DNA of 64,000 nt from Heliocybe sulcata (GCA_004369045.1 ML213511.1:611791-675790); one strand, 5' to 3'; shown: positions 1-11,035, counted from the stretch's first letter. A program made the numbers and translations. Notes: generated from the letters alone by a model not told the origin.

Positions 1-1211
1 AAATATTCTAGTATTATATCCCAAGCAGTATATAAAGCCAGAGGAAATGTATCCTCCTCATTGGCTTGCAATCTAGAGCCTAACAGCCATTTATCTACTC
101 TCCCCAAAAGATCTACAGTTCCATTCTCTCCCAACTTCGAAGATTATCTACATGTATGTTGAAATACCTGGCATTAATTTCGAGATTTTACATGATCCAG
201 AGCAGGTTCTGTGGACCTTGTCAGTGGACCAGTAACTATGGGCACCAATGTGGCAAACCCAGTTCCACATAATCCTGGGTTCCTGCTGAAGAAATAATCC
301 AAAATTTGATACAGCGAGAGCGCACTTGTCCGGCTGCCTAAAGGGGCAATCGCGTAGCGAACACCATAGAGATACTGTGAATATATACAATACACGCGTA
401 AATACTTATCCACAGCTGCCTCCGGCAGCCCCCTCCCATTATCAGCAAGCTTGTGAGCTTGCACCTTAATCCCAACAAATCCCGGATTCCAACACCTGCA
501 TTGTTCTGGTAGCATTCATTTCCACATATCTTATGTACAGTGCAATCAAGGAGCTTTAGAATCACAGTCAGCATATCTGCACTTCTTACTGCACAATGGA
601 GAACAGTGAAATTGGCCCTTTATGCATAAATTATCACAAATAACTAATGAATAAAATACATATGCTCTCAGGACTCGAAAAATAATGCCATGCCCTGCAA
701 TGGCCAACTCCCTCAAGTTCCCGCCAGGTTCCGGCCTCATGTTTCCTCGTGCATCTCTGCAATCACGCAGTTTGTGCTAATTAACACTAGTGGACATCAG
801 TGCGTGTAGTCGCCCATTTCAAGTCTCCTAACTGCATATGCAGACTCTTAATGATGCCCTCACCTCGAAATCTCGTGGAGCACACCTAGCGTATGTAACG
901 ACTCTGAGGCATCATCAGGCAAAGAACCGATACACATGCTATTTCCGCTGAACAAATAGTCCGTAGCTATTGACACTGTCCCAATGGGCTACGGTGACTA
1001 CAGAAGCGGACGTGAATGGAATGCAATTCTCTATAATCAACTTAATGAAGGTAGTGCCACCCATTTGCGCCCGGCTTTCCTGGCTAACAAACACAATACT
1101 GTTTTATTAGCTGAGAGGACACGCCACGAAGTCTTGATGCTCTTTGTCCTTGATCAGTCCTGGCCAGCTTGCGAAGAACTCCACGCTTACCTGGTCAAGA
1201 ACCCACGCTGC
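1..1211. other. Left-end stretch without a convincing gene
   Basis: This is the 3' flank of the first hydrophobin gene. The longest open frame is 113 codons on the minus strand (174-515). It starts without a clear signal, resembles no family I recognise, and overlaps other open frames of similar length (338-574, 546-740). A spliced gene with its promoter to the right of 740 cannot be excluded. I see no RNA gene or repeat here. Confidence 0.4.
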
Positions 1212-1657
1212 TCACTCGAGAGTGATTGGAAGGCAGCCTAGGGAGATCAGAGATCCTAAGACATGGTTAAGTGAACATGTTCGAGCTGATTATACATCGG
1301 TGACATCATTGCCTACCATAGGAGTTGTTCTCGCAACACACAGGATGGGCAGAGCTACCGAGATACTCAGCCAGACGTCAGGAACGGGAGAGAGCATATA
1401 GCGTACCAGCTGGCGCCGCCACCAAGACCAACGGCTGTGATGGGGCTGCAGGTGAGCCCGATCATGCCGTTCAGATCAGGCAGGACGATGCCCAAGAGGC
1501 CGGTGAGCGTAGAGGTGGCCGGGTCACTCGCTTGCTGGACGGTGTTGCAGCACTGCAAACTGCCGGTATTCCAAGAGCCTGCGGTCTGCGGGACAGGGGT
1601 GGCGACCGCAAGGCTGGCGACGGCGGTGGCGGCAGTGATCATGGTGAGTGAGAACAT
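1212..1657 (-). CDS. Class I hydrophobin with Trp in place of Cys1
   Basis: Small secreted amphipathic protein that assembles on hyphal surfaces. There are three exons: 1657-1407, 1354-1317 and 1255-1212 (introns 52 and 61 bases), giving 110 residues. A signal peptide (MFSLTMITAATAV...) is followed by the core: QCC doublet, TCSP, a Cys whose codon is split by intron 1, a VCC doublet in HPVCCENNSYG, and a final GCLPITLE. The same intron positions occur in the two other hydrophobin genes of this window. Oddity: where those genes read GSCNTG, this one reads GSWNTG, with codon TGG at 1573-1571 (residue 29). Only seven of the eight family cysteines are therefore present. The last exon also diverges (SLISLGCLP against GAVAVGCAP). 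It could be a functional variant, an early pseudogene or a base-call error. The family call is firm. Confidence 0.9.
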
Positions 1658-2508
1658 CGTTTGTTGTATGAGAGTAAGTGGTGGTTTAGAGTTTGAAAGC
1701 GATGGAAAAAGAGTGGTGGAGACGAGGCGTCCCCGTATGCTGACGGCCGGGGTCTTTATAGTACTCCTAGGTATGCTAGGCCGGCATATTCCTTCGGCGA
1801 GAAAGACGGACTTACTTTACTCAATATCCTCCAAGTCCTTCTGTGCTGTATCGGCGCTCTACACGCCTCTGCCCGCCTCCGGTTGAGGCGCTTGCTAGAA
1901 AGAAGCCGCGCTCTTCCTTAGAAGAGCGGGTAACTTGCCGCAGCAACCACTCCGTCGGGAGGTACTTCACCCGTTGATGCTTCTACATTTCGTCTGGTCC
2001 TCCAATACAATGGACATCCTCCGTCTTCGGATGCCCCAACCCCGATGTTAAAGTCAATCGGGCATCGGGCGCATGTCAGGCAGATTCTCAGTCCAACCCC
2101 CGCCTCCACCCTCGGCCTGCCCTGGTATCGTAAGCATCATGTGCTTGCGCCTGCAAATCTCACCTCCGGTCGGATATTGACCTGAGCCTGAGCCACACCC
2201 TAAACCGTCTACCGCTCAATAAACTTATATCTGTATCCAGCGCAAATTTTCCTGGAAAGAGCGTCCGTGATCGTTCCAGCCACATTACACCATGGAGGAT
2301 CCCTGGCCGTAACGGCGGACACTGCAATGCATTTGAGCTCTGGCCTGTGGCGATGAAAGACGCCACTCTCGAATGCGTTTGTAGTTATAATTCTGCATGG
2401 AACATCGCCAGATTTTACAGTACATGGACTCGCAGGTGTTGGAAGGTCCGATATACAAATACAATACTTGCCCGTCGTCCAATTTCCCCATTTGCCATTA
2501 TACCACTC
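1658..2508. other. Intergenic: hydrophobin promoter and prolidase 3' flank
   Basis: It holds the hydrophobin 1 promoter. Two small adjacent inverted repeats lie at 1874-1890 (CGCCTC/GAGGCG, 5-base loop) and 1909-1928 (CGCTCTTC/GAAGAGCG, 4-base loop). No open frame here looks like a gene. Confidence 0.5.
1753..1760 (-). promoter_or_regulatory. TATA box of hydrophobin 1
   Basis: The minus strand reads TATAAAGA about 95 bases upstream of the start codon at 1657. The other two hydrophobin genes have a TATA-like box at nearly the same distance (41073-41079 and 49664-49671), which supports a shared core promoter layout. Confidence 0.65.
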
Positions 2509-4516
2509 TTAGAGCTCGCCAGAGCAGACGCCCTCGATCCAACCCACATCACTCAGCACGGTAGTCAGATTTTCGTATCCATCCTTCGTGATCAGAACAA
2601 CATCCTCAATCCTCACGCCGCCCACGGACTCGTACCTTTTCAGCACATTATGGTCGATATGCTTCGAGTCTCGTACGTTCGCCAGTAAGTGCTTGTGGAA
2701 GTAGATTCCTGGTTCCACGGTCTATAAGATCCGCAATGATTAGCATCATTCGGCTCTATTTCAAGCATATGAGAGACGTACCACAACCATGCCCTCCTCC
2801 AACGGCAGCCTCAACCTCAAATACGTGTAAAACGCCTCATTACCAATCACATTTCCAATGGTCTTGTTTTCCGCGGGCTTGCTCGCGCTCGGCACATCGT
2901 GCACGTCCATGCCCAGCGAGTGGCCGACGCCGTGTGGGAAGAATGCTGCGCTCACTCCCGATGCGAGGATAGCCTCCTCGGAGTTCCACGAGCCGGATTG
3001 AGGGGATGAAGGGGTTTTGAAGATACCGAGGCGTTGGAAACCTTTTACGAGCGTGCGGTGGCAGAGGAGCTGGACTGCGTCCCAGTGGAGACCCGGGCGG
3101 AGGATGTCAAAGGAGAGCTGCGGCGGGAGAGCGTGAGGACGTGATAGTGGTGGAGGAGGGTATAGTTACCTTTTGCATTTCCAGGACGAGTTCGTAGATG
3201 GCGCGTGCTTCGGGCGTGAACTTGCCACCGTTACCAATGGGCATGGTGCGGGTGACTAAATCGCAGAATACAATAAGGGCAAACGACATGAGCTCCAAGA
3301 AGACGTAGACTTACTGTCAGAGGCATAACAATTCCACTCGCAGCCGGCATCAATGAGCAGCACTTGCGGGTCGAGTTCTTTGTCGCTGCTTCGTGCAAAG
3401 TGGTTGTGATTCTGATGATCATGCGGCTTCACCGGTCCCCAAGCGAACTCGCGGTCGTTGCAGCAATAGTGCAACGTCGCGGCACGAGTCGACGCTGCAA
3501 CAATGGGGAGGTATGCTTGGTGGATAGCTCTGTATAAAAGATTAACATCGGCGCATCTATTGAGCAACAATACTTTCACCCTTGTCTCCTGCATGTCGCG
3601 ACGAAGGCGGCTTCGGCCTCGGCTTCTTTCTCTATAAGCCATTCCCCAGGTAGGAGTGGTCTCACGACTCCTGCACCTTCCTCCTGGACAATCTTGCCTT
3701 GTACTGCTTTGCCTAAGACACGCATGACGACTTCATGCGCCTCGGAACTGATCTTGTTAGCCTTTCTGATCAACGCGATCTCCTCCTCTGTCTTGATCAA
3801 GCGTGCTTTGTGCAGGGCAGATAACAGGTATCTGTCAGTAACGAGAGTCCTCCCCGTAGCTTCAAAGGCAGTGATTTCGGCGGGCGGGACTGGGAAGAGT
3901 GGCGAAGCTTTCGGTAGGACGTGGAAGATCCCGTCTGGGAGTGCTTTGTGCATTTCCTCAATCTTTGCTGCGAGGTCTGAGGTGTATGAGACCAGTGTGG
4001 CCTCATACAGCTGCGAGGCTTCCTCCTTTGTTGGAGGTGGGACGGACCACATGAGGTCAGCGGGCTCGATTGAGGGTATGAACAAGTCGATGGACGGGTG
4101 CTGTTCTAAGGATGTGCCGGCATGGTACGTCAGGAGAAGATAGGACGATGGCACCGAACATCCCGTCAAATAGTAGAAGTTTGACTCCTACAAGTACAGC
4201 AGCTTCAGTGCGGCACGATCAAGGAATGAGACCTGAGCATAAGGACCTGCCGGAACAGCATCTCTCGGTCAGTGTCATTTCTGAACGGGGTCACTTCTCC
4301 AGCGAGTAAGACAATTTGAGGCTAAGGTGGAGGTACATTAGCTTGAAGTTGAGGAAGCAAACGACGCCTCGACCTTGAGCCTATCTTGCGGCGGCAGCAA
4401 CTCGAGTACCTGCGTGAATGTCTTGAGAACATGCTTGCGGGCTGTAACGACGCCGTTCAAATGAGCTCCAGATCTAGAGTAACAGATGCATTCTCCATAT
4501 TACCTGGATAAGCCAT
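2509..4516 (-). CDS. Xaa-Pro dipeptidase (prolidase), peptidase family M24B
   Basis: Cytosolic metallopeptidase that cleaves X-Pro dipeptides. The gene has many introns. The first coding exon is only 13 bases (4516-4504), giving MAYP. It joins an exon reading [12 protein letters not shown], then [20 protein letters not shown], then [10 protein letters not shown], which is the normal prolidase N-terminal domain order. The catalytic pita-bread domain follows: an Asp ligand in [16 protein letters not shown], the second Asp next to the [12 protein letters not shown] segment, the metal/proton-shuttle histidines in [17 protein letters not shown], Glu in [12 protein letters not shown], and the final Glu in [12 protein letters not shown]. 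All five usual metal ligands appear present. Length is about 500 residues, normal for the family. It shares a 279-base divergent promoter with the UCH gene. Some internal exon borders are inferred. Confidence 0.92.
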
Positions 4517-4795
4517 TATGTGGTATCAGTATCAGGAAATCGTCTGCACTGTTCGATGTGCAATCGTAGTGCAAGCAATGTGTGGCCTGGGCGCGTACAC
4601 AAGCGCCGATCAGTCGGAGTTTTCCGCGGCGGCATCCTGTGTGGCTGATGGCGGTGGCGTTGGCCACACACCTCGCAGTGCTAACAATCCTTTCCTCTTA
4701 CCAGATTCACCCTGCTGTATCCGACCCTCGCCGACTTCGCATAAGCTTGCAGTTGGTGGCTGTCCTCTGTGAGCATCGCAGCAGAGCACCCCGGG
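4517..4795. promoter_or_regulatory. Divergent promoter, prolidase / UCH deubiquitinase
   Basis: This 279-base gap separates the two divergent start codons and must carry both promoters. I see no clear TATA box, as is common for housekeeping genes. Confidence 0.5.
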
Positions 4796-6403
4796 ATGGC
4801 TTTAGTATCAGACTCTCAGACTCCCAGCGGACAAGGGCATGAACTGGTTGGCGGTCCATTTGCTGTTATCGAATCTGATCCAGGTTCGTCACATTTGTAC
4901 CCGTGTTTAGGCAGCGTAGCGACCATTACAGGTGTATTCTCCAGTTTAATTCGTAAACTCGGTGTGCGCGGTCTCGAGCTAGTCGAAATCTACGACATTG
5001 AGCCATGGGCAGTCGACCACCTCAAGCCCTATGGCCTCATCTTCTGTTTTCTATGGGGAAAAGATGGAGGTGACTCTAGCAAGAAGCAGTGGGATCTGGA
5101 GGACGATCCGGCTGCGAAACGCGTCTGGTTCGCGAACCAGCTGAGTGACGATGCCTGCGCGTCGCAGGCTATTTTGAACGTGTTATTCAATTGCCCCAAC
5201 GTGCAACTTGGAGAACCATTGCAGAGCTTCCGAGATGAGACTTCTGAGATGTCGTCCGTGGTAAGTCAACCCATTGTATTGCGTATGGTATGCCCGTGAA
5301 TGATTCCGCAGATGAAAGGTCTAGCAATTTCGAACCAGCGATTCATTCGGGACTCGCAAAACTCTCTAGCCCGGTATGCATACCCCGCCCTGCCCCTGGT
5401 ACCTGGCCTCATTACGCGCACGCTAAAGCCCCTCGGACATCCGTGGTGCACTGAACGCGATTGCAAATACGACGCTCGCGGCATCCAAAGCCGAGGCAAA
5501 AGCAAAGCAAGGTCCTCCTCCAGCCAAAAGGCGCAAAACCGATAGCCCGGATAAGCGGAAGGCTAAGGCTAAGGCTAAGACCTCCGCGGAGGACGAGGAA
5601 GAGACCTACCACTTCATCGGCTACGTTCCTGCTCACGGGAAGGTGTGGGAGCTCGACGGCCTCAAAGCCGGACCCTTGGAAGTTGGTGAGCTATCCGCGG
5701 AGCCTGGACAAAGCTGGATGGACGTCGTACGTCCGGCGCTACGGTTGAAGATGTCTAAATATGCGGGAGAGCATAATATTCGGTTTAATCTGCTTGCAAT
5801 CGTGGATAGCGCGTATGAAGCGGCGAGCGATGAGTTGGAGCTGGTGAAGAGAGAGAGGAGGGCCTTGGAGAGGCGGCTTGAGGAAGTATTTGGAAACAAG
5901 TGGACGGAGAAGGTGAGGATGTCATTCAGATATTGTATCTACGTTGCGCTGGTTAATTTCTGGTGATGGTGACTGTGATGTGGTGTTATAGGTTGACCAG
6001 ACGCTACTGAGCTCTTGCCCACTTGAGTCATTGAAGGAGACTTTTGGGTCAGATTTCGGAATACGAAAGCAGGATAAACAAATGGCTATCCTAGACTTGC
6101 CTGAGAGACATCTGCTTGGCGAGTGGGAGAGGTGCGTAAGGCAAATGATAACAGCCAATGTGGCTGTCGAAGAGGAGCTTGTCAAGGCAAAACGGGAGCG
6201 CGTGCGTCGTTCTCTTTGTCCGTCTCAAGTGCGGAGGCAGCTAACGACCTTTGAAGACGGAGCATATCAAGCGCACACATGACTATGAGCCGTTCATCAC
6301 GGAGTTCATCACTGCTTTGCACGATGCGCAGCTGTTGAACCCGCTATTAGGACTTGGAGATGACGGGAAGAAGGTCCCTGTGGGCGAAAAGCAGTCGTCA
6401 TGA
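4796..6403 (+). CDS. Ubiquitin C-terminal hydrolase, UCH37/BAP1 (UCHL5) type
   Basis: Cysteine deubiquitinase of peptidase family C12. Exon 1 (4796-4883) joins exon 2 at 4932 to give GGPFAVIESDPGVFSSLI, the canonical UCH N-terminus. The catalytic Cys is in SDDACASQAIL, the crossover region contains MKGLAISNQRFIRDS, the catalytic His is in TYHFIGYVP and the Asp in WELDGL. Between Cys and His lies a basic insert (AKRRKTDSPDKRKAKAKAK, near 5525-5580) that looks like a nuclear localisation signal. A C-terminal ULD-like tail ends in KRTHDYEPFITEFITALHDA. In UCH37 and BAP1 this tail binds DEUBAD partners (Rpn13, INO80G or ASXL). The start at 4796 is the first ATG in frame; an upstream GTG is not needed. 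A DEUBAD/ASXH candidate partner is encoded at 21856-23147. I cannot separate UCHL5 from BAP1 orthology by eye. Confidence 0.92.
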
Positions 6404-6523
6404 AGAGCCTTTACCCCTCATCACGGGTGGCTCTTCGTGGTCATTGTACGTACATACTCACTGTATTACAGGTGCATCACACTATCATCGTTATTTCTCC
6501 TGACATCTACGGACCGAGTCATC

Positions 6524-7479
6524 TCAGCAATCAGCCAAATATGACTGCAAAGCGGTCTTCTCATCGGCATCGATCGTGAGGTCGTAGTAGTGCTTCACGG
6601 TGACCCACGCGCGTACGTAGGTGCACTGGTAGCTCTTGAGCGGGGGCATCCATTCTGCTACGTCTTTGTCGCCTACAAGAGCCATTTCAGGTGAGCAAGA
6701 TACCTGAGGAATGGTAAGAAAGGTCGCACCCTTGGATTCGTTGAGGTTGTCGGTGACAGCGACGAGCTGCGGACGCGTGAGATCATTGGCGAAGGATTCG
6801 CGCCGGGCGGCGGTCCAGGAGCGGGCACCGGAGATCCATGCCTTATTGTGGTTGGGTCGCGTTAGATTGCCTCGCCTTCTTACTCTAGGGAACTCACCTC
6901 TTTCAAGGGAACGACATGGTCCTGGAGATATAAGAGGTGCGTCCAATTCGCTGGTTGTTGAATATGGACTTACTATGTCAAGGTCACTCGGTGTTTTCGT
7001 GGACACATTGTCGTACGGCGACACCCACGTTCCGGAGGTCGCCTTGCAGGAGCTGTCCGTAACTACGCTCGTCCCATCTCTCTTCAAGACAGCTATATGG
7101 TGGTTTTCTCAATACTGCACCTGAAAGTTAATGATATAGCAGCACTCACTTTCCCGGGTATCACACGCTCCAGAAACTGACAGCAAGCGTCCTCGTCACC
7201 ATCCGCCCCTTGGCCCGAAGAACCGGCTGACTAGACTCACTGGTATCCCACGTCTTGAACTCGCTCCTGGCGTACGCGGGAGAGTTGGAGGGGGTCGCGA
7301 CAGTCACTGCATATGTCTGTATGAGATCATGGCTTGTGGGTGGGTGAATGCTTACGTTGAGAAAGGTACGTCCTCGCTGTGGATGCCGACACCGGGGTCG
7401 GCAGCGCCCGCCGCAGAGGAGCTCCAAGCGAAGTGGCAGCGAGGGCTAGGGACAGGACTGCGGGCAGTGACCAACGCAT
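6524..7479 (-). CDS. Secreted GmrSD C-terminal (DUF1524) HNH nuclease-like protein
   Basis: Predicted extracellular protein of about 210 residues. A signal peptide (MRWSLPAVLSLALAATSLGA) is followed by a single domain of the kind found at the C-terminus of the bacterial type IV restriction enzyme GmrSD. Joining exons at consensus splice sites gives TWDTISGACDTRETVLKRDG, DSSCKATSGTWVSPYD, DLDIDHVVPLKEAWISGA, then LVAVTDNLNESKGDKD, AEWMPPLKSYQCTYV and a final YLADC. The DHVVPL motif (HNH His), the N-x2-KGD motif and the conserved cysteines are all present, so nothing suggests decay. Such secreted DUF1524 proteins are widespread in fungi and actinobacteria. Nuclease activity is inferred. It lies tail to tail with the UCH gene, 120 bases away. 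Confidence 0.88.
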
Positions 7480-8468
7480 CGTAGGTGGCTCGGGACTCGA
7501 AAGCAACCCGTCAGGTGCGTACAGGCTTCATGTTCTTATATGGAGGGCCCACGGAATGTTCTATCTCGATGGATATCTTGAAGAGCAGGTGCCGTATGCT
7601 GAAGGACAGATATCATAAGCCAAGAAGCGCGCACCCTGTGGCTGCCACAGCAATCGTTGGTTCTTTGATGTAAGTCGTGGTCAGTCTGGATAAGATAATG
7701 AGCTTCATCTTACGCTAGGTTAGGGTTGCTCGGAGTCGCTCCTTTTATCTCTGTTCGTCGCGTGCGACGCATAGGACAGAGCAGCACATCTGCAGACCCG
7801 TCTGTTACTCACAATTATCCGCTAGGAAGCCGTTCAACAAATCGATTGGTCATAATACGACCTCAATATAGCGGCGGCACCCTCCTGTAGCTTTTGCGAC
7901 TCGGTACCAAGAAGCCGGACTTCGCACCACTTCACAGCGACTTCGGTTCGGGCGATCAAGAATTGATGCGGATGATCGGGGTCACTTCCGCTTCGCCAAG
8001 ACCAACCTTCATAAGAGCATCGACGATGGCGACCTCCAATCTAACTCCCCTTTTGCTCGGACAATAGTATTTATTCTATGCAGGCAGCTATGTTTATACT
8101 TACCTTTTTAATTGGCCACACTTAAGGTGCGTACCGATATCTGTCTGAGGAGGCTTCATTGCTCTTGCACGCGGACGAGCATAATTGCCGACAACCGTAA
8201 CCAGGCACAAGGCAACACTCGGTCGTCTCGAAACAGCCAGAGTGCCGGACGTCAAAGCATTCGTATATAAAATGGCTCACGACTCGGTCGACTGCGTTCA
8301 TTCCCCTCCTTCGACCACTGACAGGTTCAGCCTCCGGTTTCGTACTTTCTTTCTTTACATTCTTTTCGGCCTCGCCCTATCGACCCCGTCTGTGACGGTC
8401 GCAAGATTTCCTGCCTTCAGTCCTCGTCCTCATCTTAATCTCAACCCAACCTTTCACCACAAGCCAAC
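7480..8468. other. Intergenic region, divergent promoters
   Basis: It separates two divergent genes for secreted proteins. The right part holds the TATA box at 8264 and a CT-rich leader (about 8340-8450) before the start at 8469. In the rest I see no gene or repeat. Confidence 0.5.
8264..8270 (+). promoter_or_regulatory. TATA box of small secreted protein gene
   Basis: TATATAA lies about 200 bases upstream of the ATG at 8469. It is followed by a pyrimidine-rich stretch (CTTTCTTTCTTTAC and further CT blocks) typical of highly expressed fungal genes. The implied 5' leader is about 160 bases. Confidence 0.55.
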
Positions 8469-8930
8469 ATGCGCGTTGCATCGTTCATTACTGCTCTCAC
8501 CCTCGCTCTCGGTGCTGTCGCCAGCCCGATCTACCGTCGTGCCACGGTTACGAACATCCAATGCACTGACCCCAACACGTACGTCTGACGTCTCCTCCCG
8601 CTCCCCTGTCTCTCTAAACTCGATGCCGGGGTATCTAGAACCCTGGACTTCCACACGACCAACGTTGCCCTTCTCCAAATCTGTGGCGGTATCGCCGGCA
8701 AGATCCAGAAGTGCCAGGGTGCGCCGACTAGCACCACCGGCAAGAGCGGGAATGTCCAGTTCTCTCTGACGCCCACCGTCTCTGGTGCTACGATCAACAT
8801 CTCCAAGGGTCGCTGGGAGCAGGGCATCAAGGCTGCCTTCGCTCAGTGCGGGCAAGGCAAGCCTTTCACGGCTACCATCCAGGGAGGCGCAAGCCAGGGT
8901 GACATTGCGGTTAAGCTTGAGAAGGTGTAA
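8469..8930 (+). CDS. Small secreted protein, family not recognised
   Basis: Two exons joined over one intron, with donor after CCCAACAC near 8579 and acceptor just before AACCCTGG near 8640. The product is about 130 residues. A clear signal peptide (MRVASFITALTLALGAVASP) is followed by IYRRAT, a possible Kex2-type dibasic cleavage site. The mature part has four cysteines (NIQC, LQICGG, IQKCQG, FAQCGQ), with LDFHTTNVALL and GATINISKGRWEQGIKAA between them, and it ends in GDIAVKLEKV. It is rich in Gly, Thr and Ser, with no repeats and no second membrane segment. I do not recognise the family and assign no function. TATA box, CT-rich leader and splice signals argue that it is expressed and secreted. 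Confidence 0.8.
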
Positions 8931-9132
8931 AGTTTCAAGGATGGGATTGCTGGGTGTTAGGGACGTGTTACTGTCAATGTTATGGTACAGGATTTCGATC
9001 AAGGGTCTGAACGCCGTATCTTTTCTCCGACTCAAGGAAGGCCAATTGAGCCTCCTTCGTGACGCTGGCAGGCAGAGAGGGAGTTCGTCGCCACTCTACG
9101 CGATAAGTCGATGATACAGAGTCCGAGCAATA

Positions 9133-9150
9133 GGCACCGTTGAGGGTGCC
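9133..9150. repeat. Hairpin downstream of monooxygenase copy 1
   Basis: GGCACC and GGTGCC form a 6-base stem with a 6-base loop, 20 bases downstream of the stop codon of the minus-strand gene. The stem, loop and the following TAGCTATC are identical in copy 2. It probably lies in the 3' untranslated region. Confidence 0.6.
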
Positions 9151-9169
9151 TAGCTATCGAGGAGCCTTT

Positions 9170-11035
9170 TCAATCCACCCTTAAGGAGCCGCGGGAGCAG
9201 CACTCCTCAAGCATCGTTATGGCGCACTCCCTATCCTTCTGCACTGCTCTCTTCCATATCCATTCTTGTATCGTATCCATAGTCTGCCCCACTTGACGCA
9301 GAACCTCCATACTTGGACGCAATGTGCCATCCGCCCCCTTCTGCATGATGTCGTCTTCCCTCAACCCAGGCAGGTTGAAGTCAAACAGAAATCCAGCGCG
9401 ACGGGAACCCTCCAGGACCGCGTTCGCCAGGGGCCGACGGATGCGATCGTAGATCTCGAGAGCGAATGGAAGCGTCTCTTGCGTACAAAGCGGGTGAGTT
9501 AGCAAGGACGTCAGGATGTAGGTATCCTTCGATGCAAGAGTATGTTAGGCTATTGGATCAGATTCATAAAGTGAGCGGAAACCACCTCGACAGCTTGGCT
9601 GGCTCCCGCCCCCTGGTGCGGGGCCATCGCATGCGCCTGTCGAAAGGGCCGTAAGGAATGGGTATCAAAGAAATCCGGATGCTAACGTACCGCGTCACCG
9701 AGCAGGGCTATTCTCTTCGATACGAAAGATGGGAGAGGAGTTACAGTATGGATAGCCCATCGGGTTGGCTTGTCAACGAACTGCGCAGGGAGGGATCTGC
9801 AGATGCATGAGATGAAGCGAGACGTAAGGGTGCTTACACGCAGAAGATCCTGAACCTCTTGTTCAAAACCCTGGAATTTAGAAACAAATTCTTCGTTTGA
9901 GACAACTGAGACCAAAGGGGCATCAAACGGTGCGCCTTCCAGGTCTGTGTCAGTAGTAAAAGCGACAATGTCCACTATGTTTCCGTTTGAGATCGGATAT
10001 CCAACGACGTGCTAGTGGAGAGGTCAGTGTAATGAGCGAAATTTCAGGGGTGACTCACTCTGAGACTGCCGCAATACTGGAGATAATCATGAAGATGTGA
10101 GCGAATGTCAGGCTATGCCCTCAAAGATAAAAGATACCCACCATCATAGGCCGCTTGCACACTGCAGGTTCAGATCCACGATTCAAGCTCATCAATTGCT
10201 CCTTGGTCACCATCCCGCGATAAGCTACACTCCCGGTCCACACTGGACGCAAATAGCGCATCCATATATCAGCAACTTCCTCCTTGCCTTGGGACCTGGC
10301 CTTTGCTGCGCGGCTGCGGTACATGGACATCCGTACTTCAGACTTGATGCCATCAGCGCCAATGAGCAGATCGCATGTAGCCGTCGTGCCGTCTGCGAAG
10401 TGCAAGGATACTGGGAGGTCCATGGAGTCTGGCTCATCGACGGAGGTGAGGCGCTTGAGGAGGTGCACCTTACACGAAGATGGGAGCCACTTCAGGATAG
10501 CTTGCTGGAGTTCCGCTCGGTGGAAGGTCATGATTGTGCCTGGAAGATTAATCCAAGCCCGTTCTACACAGCGCAGGACAGAATTGATACCTAAGTCGTT
10601 CATGTCGTGGAAGCTTAAACCCTCAGTGGAGTCTGACTTGCGCATATGGAACGTAAGTGCCGCTACATGGACGATGAGATCGATGAGATGTCAACCGACA
10701 ACTGAAGAGTACCGCAACTTGCCAAAATGCGGCACTGACCTTCGTTGTTCGCCAAGGGTAAAAGGCTCTCTGCGAGTCCTAACTCCTCGATGATCTTCCA
10801 AACGCGGGAAAATATTCCTATGCCTGCCCCAACTTCTGACAATTGGTGGGCGGCCTCGTATACATGGACCTCAATCGAAGTGTTTTTCGACAGCACGAAG
10901 GCGCATAAGAGACCTGCTATACCACCTCCGCTAGGAAGTTTGGAATGGCTATGAACACGGATGGATAGGACGACAGCAATCACTGACTTACACTACTGCA
11001 ACCTCGAATTTAGGCGGCCTCACAGAGGTGTTCAT
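9170..11035 (-). CDS. FAD-dependent monooxygenase, salicylate hydroxylase-like (copy 1)
   Basis: Group A flavoprotein monooxygenase (PHBH fold), expected to use NAD(P)H and O2 to hydroxylate a small aromatic ring. Exon 1 (from 11035) reads MNTSVRPPKFEVAVV and joins across a phase-2 intron to GGGIAGLLCAFVLS, the dinucleotide-binding GxGxxG. Next come EVHVYEAAHQLSEVGAGIG, HMRKSDSTEGLSF, the DG-type motif CDLLIGADGIKSEVR, GYPISNGNIVDIVAF, the FAD/ribityl motif KRIALLGDAV, and AHAMAPHQGAGASQAVE. The two paralogs keep the commoner HAMTP-QGSGAGQ form, so copy 1 has changed at three conserved places near the flavin. The C-terminus reads DRIRRPLANAVLEGSRRAG and EWIWKRAVQ. Substrate is unknown. About seven or more exons; internal borders are approximate. 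Confidence 0.88.

Noticed and set aside
174-740. Overlapping minus-strand frames at the left end
   Set aside because: No splice arrangement gave a recognisable protein, and the frames have no supported start.
8454-9035. 193-codon minus-strand open frame
   Set aside because: It lies antisense to the small secreted protein gene, whose signal peptide, intron and TATA box are consistent. The antisense frame shows no domain.
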